DNA of 7,167 nucleotides from contig JBLIKY010000114.1 of assembly GCA_047637535.1 (NCBI GenBank), positions 1 to 7,167 of the forward strand. The letters are read 5' to 3'. Shown here piece by piece: positions 6,989 through 7,167 of this stretch; position 1 is the first letter of the stretch; each line of letters begins with the position of its first letter. The notes under the pieces are model-generated. The model was not told where the DNA came from. It did no database searches and saw only the letters and a program-made list of their open reading frames with translations. This DNA comes from UBA2040 sp047637535 (GTDB taxonomy: Bacteria; Bacteroidota; Bacteroidia; Flavobacteriales_D; Crocinitomicaceae). The translations under genes were made by a program, and so were the position numbers.

Positions 6989-7167
6989 TTACTTTTTAGC
7001 AGGTTGTTCCTTCAAGTATTCGGCGTGCTTATTCATTCGTTTAACCATCCACTTTTTCATCAAATACATCAAGAAGGCTAGTCCAGCAAAAACATAATAA
7101 AAAACCCAACTTCTGTAATCGTCTTTGAAACACATTACGGTTGTCAAAACAAAAATTGCGATAGCTA
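6989..7167 (-). CDS. Small membrane protein, C-terminal fragment
   Basis: An open frame enters from the right edge and ends at a TAA at 6991-6989, giving 59 visible residues; the start lies outside the window. The fragment begins with the end of a hydrophobic segment (AIAIFVLTTVMCF). It then has a short polar loop (KDDYRSW), a second hydrophobic segment of about 16 residues (VFYYVFAGLAFLMYLM) and a strongly basic tail (KKWMVKRMNKHAEYLKEQ) ending PAKK. By the positive-inside rule the tail would be cytoplasmic and the loop periplasmic. I do not recognise the family. The two transmembrane segments in one uninterrupted frame that ends cleanly before the next gene support it as real. It lies 50 bases upstream of the first DUF5686 gene and could be in the same operon. 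Confidence 0.7.
   Translation of the reverse strand, partial: AIAIFVLTTVMCFKDDYRSWVFYYVFAGLAFLMYLMKKWMVKRMNKHAEYLKEQPAKK

Noticed and set aside
1..7167. Possible undescribed defence, mobile or multi-gene system.
   Set aside because: I see no nuclease, recombinase, toxin, reverse transcriptase, repeat array or structured RNA. The genes are a metabolic enzyme, envelope proteins and a likely transporter, with ordinary spacing and a uniform strand.

Overview
The window looks like a chromosomal segment of a member of the Bacteroidota, most likely a flavobacterium-type organism. The evidence is an AT-rich base composition, two adjacent outer-membrane-type proteins of the CarboxypepD_reg-like/DUF5686 architecture that is typical of this phylum, no obvious purine-rich Shine-Dalgarno sequences ahead of the genes, and two exact copies of the Bacteroidota -7 promoter octamer (TAnnTTTG, here TATCTTTG). 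All recognisable genes lie on the minus strand, so transcription runs from high to low coordinates.

Layout in the direction of transcription. A truncated small membrane protein (its last 59 residues, 6989-7167) is followed after 50 bases by an 840-residue DUF5686 protein (4416-6938), and after 83 bases by a second DUF5686 protein of 865 residues (1735-4332). The two large proteins are clear tandem paralogues. Each has a signal peptide, an N-terminal carboxypeptidase-regulatory-like beta-sandwich, a charged linker that differs between the copies, a conserved middle region and a beta-rich C-terminal half ending in an aromatic residue. No terminator is visible between these three genes, so they may be cotranscribed. 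Next comes kbl (486-1673), glycine C-acetyltransferase of threonine catabolism, with its own candidate promoter just upstream and a hairpin terminator just downstream. A second TATCTTTG promoter then precedes a small exported acidic protein of unknown function (95-391). Forty-four bases further on is the start of a gene whose first 16 residues match the N-terminus of Bacteroidota SulP-family anion transporters (1-50, cut by the window edge).

The genes do not form one pathway. They fall into three probable transcription units: membrane protein plus two DUF5686 genes, kbl alone, and small secreted protein plus sulP. No gap exceeds 100 bases, and I see no RNA genes, mobile elements or CRISPR arrays. 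This appears to be an ordinary chromosomal region. The points most worth a second look are the diverged DUF5686 pair, the uncharacterised small exported protein with an almost leaderless transcript, and the SulP gene beyond the edge.
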